Made by a program: the position numbers and the translations under genes. Source: Ctenosaura bakeri (taxonomy: Eukaryota; Chordata; Lepidosauria; Squamata; Iguanidae). Taken from it: DNA of 64,000 nt. Positions 58,029 through 64,000 of the stretch are shown in pieces; positions within the stretch are counted from its first letter, which is position 1; the number at the start of each line of letters is the position of its first letter. The notes below the pieces were generated by a model. The model saw only the letters and a program-made list of their open reading frames with translations, was not told where the DNA came from and did not search any database. The DNA lies in the NCBI GenBank assembly GCA_948474755.1, contig CAOLHI010001237.1:369319-433318 (forward strand), given 5' to 3'.

Positions 58029-58939
58029 TTTGACTTTTTTGATGGACTCCAACTCCCATAATCCCTTGCCAGACCAGATGGGGGAGCTGCAGGCCAATAA
58101 GCTGGTAAGTCAAGAGGTCCTTACTGCTGTTATATGTGGAATGCCACTAGACATACCTTGACAGTCTCAGAAACTGGTCAATCTGAGTTCCAGAAGGTAA
58201 AAGCTGATTCTGCATCTTGGTGCCATGAAGGTATCACAGCTGCTCAGGAGGACTGTGTAGACTCTCTATTTTACTTTTTAAAAGGAAAATTAAGCTGCAA
58301 TATGGGATCAAGCTACAACAGACTCTGTGTCAAGATAAAATGCACTCTATACGGATTGTGCAAATCAAATGTATTTGCATATATTTGTATGTTGCATAAA
58401 TTCCTCAGCTGCACTCATATTTGGAAGGGCTGTACATGCTATTGGAACTGTCTCCTTGCTGCCAGGAAATTAGGCCAAGCACCACCACATATTTCACCAA
58501 CAAATTCTGATTTTCATGGACTTGCTAGAAACATGTTATTCCCCCTTTTCCCCCAAAATGAAATGATGAGACTCCCAGGAAAATTAGTTCTTAGCCCCAA
58601 ATCAAATTTGTTACTTGCACAAGTATCACACAGCTGGCTAACAGCCCTTTGTAGGCCAAAGAAAGGTCAAAGGTACTCTAAAGACCATAGCATTAAAGCA
58701 CTCAGAAACTGACCGGACTTCAGAAAACCTCCTGCTTTATGATGAAAGCATCATACTTAGTGTGAAGGGCTGATTGCAGGCTGCCCTTGTTAGACTGCAA
58801 CTTCCATCACCCCAACCTGCAAGGGGATATGGAGTCCAACCTCTCTGGAAGGTACCAGGCAGAGAAAAACTGGCTCACTGCTATTAGCCAGGAGACCAGG
58901 AGTAAGTAGTAATCCATGTCAGTACTGTGAGAAAGAGGG

Positions 58940-58945
58940 TTTATT
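58940..58945 (-). terminator. Candidate polyadenylation signal of the right-hand zinc-finger gene
   Basis: The minus strand reads CTTAAATAAACCCTC about 1.77 kb after the stop at 60713. A nearer ATTAAA at 59484-59489 is an alternative. Neither is proven. Confidence 0.3.
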
Positions 58946-59514
58946 TAAGGAGCAAGGGAGGAGTGGAAGGGGGCTGTCAATAATTCAGAACTATCAACTT
59001 GTTCAGAATCTGCCATCACGCAAAATCCCAGGCAGAGATAGGAAAGCTTTGCTTCTGCAGATGGAATACAGTCCCCACAATCCTTTACTATTAATAATGC
59101 CAGCTGAGGCTTCTGGGAGTCAGAATCCAAAATTCAGTTGGAGGGACACAGGTTTCCGCTATGCCCCTACCCTCCAAGCTCAATGCTTGTTGGTTATCTA
59201 TGAGGAGCCATGGTTTTGGCCCTGGTAAACTAGTAACCTGCATGAGTGTTATGGCTCTGTCCGTACAGTGGGGCTTCACAGTGCTCTGGAGGTATCAAGT
59301 GAAAGATATTGAGAAAAAATGTGGGAGTTCTACTTTTTTACCTTCTAATATGCTCTGTGACTGGATACAGACACAGATTTCGGTTTAACACTGAATTTTC
59401 AACAGGATGCTACTAAAGGACTGAAGCTGCAAAAAAGGGCTGAATTAAGTCAGATCATGGATTCATTCCACTGGCAAAGCTTTTTTAATTCCCACCCTGC
59501 AAATATAAAGACTA

Positions 59515-59631
59515 CAGCTTGGGGAAGTGATTTTTGGACTACAATTCCCAGAACTCCTCCATCCAAGTGGTCACTGGCTGGGGGACTTCTAGGAGTTGTA
59601 GTAAAAAAAAAGTCATTTCCCCCAAATTCTG
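59515..59631. mobile_element. Hairpin MITE family H, most complete copy
   Basis: The left arm CAGCTTGGGGAAGTGATTTT then TGGACTACAATTCCCAGAAC and the right arm ACTTCTAGGAGTTGTAGTAA then AAAGTCATTTCCCCC are inverted repeats around CCAAGTGGTCACTGGCTGGG. If the 58940 polyadenylation site is used, it lies inside the 3'UTR. Confidence 0.75.
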
Positions 59632-60335
59632 TCCCTCAAGAACTTCAACTGCAAGACACTTGACCAAGTCCTGGCTTGTGCAAGAGAGCAAATAGCTGAG
59701 GTGTACAAGGAAACTTGGGAGAAGTCCTCTGTAGTGTGAAATTTAAAAAGCCCTTTACTTGTGTCTTGATTCATATGGTGAAAGAGGTGTGCAAATAGCA
59801 GGAGGTGAGCAGACCTCTGACCAATGGCCAGGCCAGGTAAAATTTGAGAAGGGCCATGGGGCTGAGCCAATAATCGCTTCAGTTGTTAGTTGCCAATTTC
59901 TAGCACAGATGTGTTGGCAAAGCTCCTGTTTTATGAAATTCAATCAAACCTCTTGATCCACAGTGTCACCGGCACCCTCCCTTCCCCTTCATGCTCCAAT
60001 TTGCATATTTCCATAGCAGTGCAGCCCTAGGTTGTCCACTTGGTTGTTTATCAAAGCAGTGTTGTCCAAAATAAAATTTAAAAAAAGAATTAAAGCAGCT
60101 TTCCCCAGAGGGATCTCCATCACTCTGAAGAGTCACACACCCCGCCAATACAGACTGGTCATCATCTCTAAAAATACATTGCTTCTGTTTCACTAAAAAG
60201 ATACTGTTTGGGAACAGGGAATACAGGCTGTGTTTTGCAACAATAAACCTGTCTAGAGGACTAGAAGATCTATCTCCTTTTCTATTATAAAACAGGAAGA
60301 AGGGGAGAGAGAAGAAAGCATGAGGGAAAGAGAAT

Positions 60336-60366
60336 GTGAGAGAGAGAGAGAAAGAAAGAAAGAGAG
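60336..60366. repeat. (GA)n/(GAAA)n simple repeat
   Basis: A short purine run, GTGAGAGAGAGAGAGAAAGA and onward. Confidence 0.9.
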
Positions 60367-60712
60367 ACATCCAACTGGTGCTATCACAATGTTATCGGTT
60401 CAGTGTTGTTCAAGAAAGTCAGCTCAAGTGGGACTTGGCTTCTTCTTTTGAGTTTGCAATTCTAGCTCTGCTGTGGATTTCCAGGCAGAACCTAAAACAG
60501 AACCTGGAACCTGCCACGTTGTCCAACTCGCTTCACACATAAAATAAGATTCATTCTAACTAGGCCATCCCAACAGCTCACTTATCTGCAGTTCTTCAAC
60601 CGAAAGGACACTAGTCATCTGGCCCATTAGGGGCACCAAGCTTGGTCGTATGGATCCACACTTTGGCCCCAGTTGAATTCTGGGGGCTAGGAAACATTGG
60701 AGAAAGTCTCAG

Positions 60713-61359
60713 CTAAGTCGTGTGGGTTCTCCGGTGTCGAACCAGGTGAGAGTTCTGCCCAAATTTCTTCCCGCACTCGGGACACTTATAGGGTCTTTCT
60801 CCTGTGTGGGTGATCTGGTGTCGGATGAGATCGGAACTCCATCGGAATTTCTTCCCGCACTGGCTGCACCCGTACGGACGATCCCTTGCATGGGATACCC
60901 GGTGCCTGGTCAGCTCAGAGCTCTGGTAAAAACTCCGGCTGCACTGGGCACATCGGAAGGGTCTCTCCGAGGCGTGGGTCCTCTGATGCCGTGTCAGCTG
61001 GGAGGTGTGACCAAAACGCTTGCCGCACTGGGGGCACTGATGCGGTTTTTCCCCAGTGTGGATCCTCTGGTGGGTAAGCAGGTGGGAGTTACGGCTAAAT
61101 GTTTTCCCGCATTCTGAACACCGGTGAAGGGGCTTTCCTGGCGGGTGAAGAACTCCGATGGAGTTTGAGTGAGTGGCTGGGTTCTCTCCTGTCTCACCAC
61201 ATCTCTGTCTTGCTATCTGGCTCTGACACTGCTGGCTTGCTTGCTCGCCATGATTCTCAGCTAATGGGTTCTCCTGGGGATTCCCAGGTGGGATTCCCAC
61301 TGGCCCAGAACCACCTTGCAGAGGGTTCTCCTCTCGACTCCCATTGGCCATCAGTGGAC
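60713..61359 (-). CDS. C2H2 zinc-finger terminal exon of the right-hand gene
   Basis: The acceptor is strong (TTTTTCAATCTGCTGCAG at 61360) and phase 1, matching the exon at 62991-63192. The exon encodes a 75-residue linker and five intact Cys2His2 fingers, the first opening [20 protein letters not shown] and the last [19 protein letters not shown], then ends RRTHTT with the stop at 60713. The helix contacts (-1,2,3,6) are R-S-H-T, H-S-Q-R, Q-S-E-R, W-S-D-R and Q-S-H-R. Linkers are TGEKP, ASERP, ARDRP and TGERP. The Met at 61351 is in frame but lies two codons inside the spliced exon, so it is unlikely to be the start. The protein is probably a nuclear transcription regulator; five fingers is short for the family. 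Confidence 0.88.
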
Positions 61360-62990
61360 CTGCAGCAGATTGAAAAAGAAAAATGCTTATGAATGCTTAT
61401 TAGTGCCAACTCTCATGCTGACAGAGACCAGGCAGAGAACATACAGGCAAACCCATACACTGAGCTTCTATCTGAAGATGGCAAAGCATAAAGTTCCACC
61501 AATGTACTTAAGAGAGATGTGTAGTGGCCAGAAAGGAAAGATGAGAGCAGTCAGCTGGGCAGCAGCATGCTGGAACTTTCCTCTAGCACCTCTGTCACCA
61601 ATCAGTGGCCATTTACATTAGGGTAGGACAGAGCTATCTAGCAACCCTCACATTGGCTAGAAAAATAGTTGTGTAAGGAGGTACTGGTAGCTCCTTATAC
61701 AACATTGGAAAAAGCAGTTCCATTAAGGTAAGCCTCAGTTCCACTAGTGTAAAGTGTCAAGACAATTCTGGGCATGCATTCCAACTTTCCTCCTACTAGG
61801 GATGGTCCCTATTTTTAGTTCCCTGTGTGTGCTCAGTCACAGCACTGTTCTATCTCTATTTTTGCAATTTAAAAATGCCAAGAATTCAGAATTCCTCAGG
61901 GTTTCATCCTCTTTTCTAGAAATTAAGTCTCAGGGCCAAAGTGGATGAGATACCTTTCATGTTATTAGCAACTGCATGACCGTAAAAATAGAAAAGTTAA
62001 AAAAAAAAATAAAAAATAAACTGCAGATGTGTATGCATATACATGTACACATATGTGTGGTGATCACAATCAGAGAGGCCCCTCCCAAACCTGGTATTTG
62101 TAGTCAGTGGAAATACCTCACCTGCTCCAATACAAATACCAGACACAGAAGGACCAAATGTGGGTGGGAGACAGAATAAAGGGTTAAATGTCCCATTGCC
62201 AGGTTCCTGATTTTTCTCTTCCTTCGCCCACAATTTATTTTCAAAAAGCCATTCATGAAATTGCATGAGTGGCATATCATCTAATTTAGACTTCAGCATA
62301 CAGAACAGGTTTGACTCTAGGATACATGCAGGGAAACATATAAGGCACTATGGAATCTCCAGTCTGCCATTTCATACATGTTCCTACAGGGCAGTTTGAA
62401 TTACTGATAATACAGAGCACGATGATCATCTTGTTCTAATATACAGTTAGCCCTTCATATTTGCAGGTTTCACTTTTGTGGATTTGATTATTCACGGATT
62501 ATTTGCTGTCATCTCTGCTGCCTTCCTATGCCATTTTTAACAGGGAACGCAAGCCTTGGTGAGACTGAGAAACTGTGAACGAGGCTTGTAAGTCCCTATT
62601 AAAAATGGTGTGAGGGAGCAGTGGAGGTGGCAGTAAGGCCCACCAGCCACCCACTTCTGCCTTATGAAGGAACCCTGATGCCTCCATGGTGAGTTGAATA
62701 TGATGATCATACTGCATGTGTTAAACATGGTTTGGGAGGGCCTAGAGTTATTCATGGTTTTTCCACTTTCATGGAGGTCCTGTGCCTCTAACCCTAGCAA
62801 ATGTGGAGGGATGATTCTATAGACTTCTTTCTTCAATCTGGAGTCCCCCATATGTGTTGGACATATTTGTTGGCTAACACAACTTGCTTGATGAAATTAT
62901 CACTGATTTCTCTGAGGAAGACAAGCATTCCCAAACAAATGAATACCCTGCAGCCCTGTTCAATTAAAGTCTGTCTCTCCCTTGTCTCAC
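61360..62990. other. Intron of the right-hand zinc-finger gene
   Basis: It holds a Tigger-like element (62445-62817) and otherwise unrecognised sequence. No KRAB-like exon was found here, unlike the central gene. Confidence 0.5.
62445..62817. mobile_element. TcMar-Tigger-like nonautonomous element
   Basis: It starts CAGTTAGCCCTTCATATTTG after TA and ends AAATGTGGAGGGATGATTC before TA. The inverted ends match those of 15428-15983. The middle carries unrelated inverted segments (TTTTTAACAGGGA / TCCCTATTAAAAA). Confidence 0.65.
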
Positions 62991-63192
62991 CTGCTTCCTG
63001 AAGGCCTCGGGGCTCCTGTTTAGGAATGCAGGGCATCTTGAGACCAGGGCCTGGGGCAGGTGGGTATAGTGTTGCTTCTCCTGAGGATACACATTCAGGA
63101 TGGGGCATCAGTGGGGCAGAAGGATCCCATGGTGCGCCGGGCAAGGCCATCTCTTGAGGGCTGACCTGTTCCACTTTGACCCGCACTGTGAC
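62991..63192 (-). CDS. 202-bp linker exon of the right-hand zinc-finger gene
   Basis: The acceptor is TTGTCTCTCCTTGCCAG and the donor GTGAGACAAG; phase 0 in, phase 1 out, joining [10 protein letters not shown] of the next exon. It encodes VTVRVKVEQVSPQEMALPG through PCIPKQEPRGLQEA. VKVE matches the SUMO-attachment consensus, and VTV-VKVE segments follow the SCAN domain in many ZSCAN proteins, so a SCAN exon is expected beyond 64000. Pro-rich with no folded domain. No stops or frameshifts. Confidence 0.8.
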
Positions 63193-63460
63193 CTGGCAAG
63201 GAGAGACAACCAGATGTCTTAGTGAAGAGTGTGACAGGATAGGAATTGGATGTCTCCACCAACTACGTTATTTCCTCAAAGTTGGAGAGCCCAGTAGTTG
63301 GACTAAACAGACACCTCAGTCTTCCTTAAAAGGTTTTTGAAATGGTCATTCATTGATCTGTCTTTAGAATGCAGGGGAAGGGATACACTTCTGAGCTTAA
63401 TCTATCTGTAAAATTTCTCCATCTAACCAGAAGCAGTTAAACCCTGACTACTCTGTAAAT
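63193..63460. other. Intron of the right-hand gene, left part
   Basis: Nothing recognised. Confidence 0.35.
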
Positions 63461-63681
63461 GGAGCCCTGGTGGTGCAGTGGTTAAATGCCGGTACTGCAG
63501 CCACAACATTGTGAGTTCGATCTTTCAGGGCTCCAGGTTGACTCAGCCTTCCATCCTTCTGTAGGTCAGTAAAATGATTACTCTGGTTGTTAGGGGCCAT
63601 TAGCTAAACACATTGTAAACCGCTTAGTGCTGCTAAGCACTGTTAAGCAGTGCAAAAATGTAACTGCTATTGCTATTGCTA
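63461..63681 (+). mobile_element. Sauria-like tRNA-derived SINE
   Basis: It begins GGAGCCCTGGTGGTGCAGTG, continues GGTTAAATGCCGGTACTGCA, TGTGAGTTCGATC (B box) and GACTCAGCCTTCCATCCTTC, and ends TGCTATTGCTATTGCTAG. It is the opposite orientation of 5530-5768. Confidence 0.82.
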
Positions 63682-63829
63682 GATGCCATTCTTCTGTAAA
63701 TCCCATCTCTAGAGCCACCTGGAACTGAATTTCTGCTGTTGCCAATCACTGATGAAAAAAAGCAGAAATTCCTTTTCTGGGGAAGAGAGAAGGGAACCAA
63801 CACTGGCCACTCTCAGTGGCAAGCTGGAA

Positions 63830-63945
63830 ATGGACCATTTTTTTTTTTTTTGGACTACGACTCGCAGAATCCCTCAGCCAGCGTAACCACAGCAGGTTTC
63901 TGGGAAGTGCAGTCCACAAAAGCAGTTTCTCTAAGCTCTGCTCCA
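63830..63945. mobile_element. Hairpin MITE family H
   Basis: TTTTTGGACTACGACTCGCA then GAATCCCTCAGCCAGCGTAA and the mirror TTTCTGGGAAGTGCAGTCCA then CAAAAGCAGTTTCTCTAAGC. Confidence 0.7.
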
Positions 63946-64000
63946 GGCTGGAGTTTCCAGGTGCCCACTCGGAGCATTCCTCCACCCTCTTCTCAAGAGA

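Noticed and set aside
58134..58712. 192-codon open frame on the plus strand
   Set aside because: No recognisable domain, no supporting splice sites, adjacent to a SINE; chance open frame in noncoding DNA.
61343..61351. Met at 61351 as the start of the right-hand zinc-finger protein
   Set aside because: It lies just inside an exon with a strong acceptor, and an in-phase upstream exon exists.

Overview
The window looks like nuclear DNA of a squamate reptile, probably a lizard. No species can be assigned. The argument is the repeat mix: tRNA-derived SINEs with a CACAACAAC-type tail, a Sauria-like SINE head, 5S-rRNA-derived SINEs, CR1 3' ends, a Bov-B/RTE-like reverse transcriptase fragment, an L1-type 3' end, and many palindromic DNA-transposon MITEs. 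They surround intron-containing vertebrate genes. Nothing prokaryotic was seen.

Three genes are supported, all on the minus strand. (1) At the left edge, four coding exons (851-3510) give the N-terminal half of a cytosolic SULT1-family sulfotransferase; the C-terminal exons lie off the left end. (2) The centre holds a complete SCAN / KRAB-like / C2H2 zinc-finger gene: a candidate CpG-island promoter and noncoding exon near 41.3 kb, a SCAN exon (34703-35997), a 127-bp KRAB-like exon (27197-27323), a 54-bp linker exon (23518-23571) and a terminal zinc-finger exon (19411-20726). The splice phases agree, and starting from the ATG at 35740 the spliced model is 844 aa. (3) The right edge holds the 3' part of a second zinc-finger gene: a 202-bp linker exon (62991-63192) and a five-finger terminal exon (60713-61359). 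Its upstream exons, possibly including SCAN, lie off the right end. Genes 2 and 3 are probably DNA-binding regulators.

Between the two zinc-finger genes, on the plus strand at about 49.2-49.9 kb, is a broken SCAN relative. It keeps the retroelement capsid-like segment upstream of SCAN, so the interval combines SCAN genes with a relic resembling the Gmr1-type gag from which SCAN is thought to derive.

The rest is intron and intergenic DNA dense in mobile elements. Several insertions have readable boundaries: a solo LTR with a 5-bp target duplication (16177-16594), an L1-like insertion with a 14-bp duplication (42200-42441), a Harbinger-like MITE that interrupts a SINE with a TAA duplication (37576-38060), a Tigger-like element inside another MITE (15428-15983), and a CR1 fragment inside a hairpin MITE (50689-51016). 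There is also a tandem array of about 101-bp units (31639-32035) and a 180-bp near-perfect palindrome (39851-40030). No tRNA, rRNA or other functional RNA gene was identified apart from RNA-derived SINEs. Exon boundaries were read by eye from splice signals and phase, without transcript evidence.
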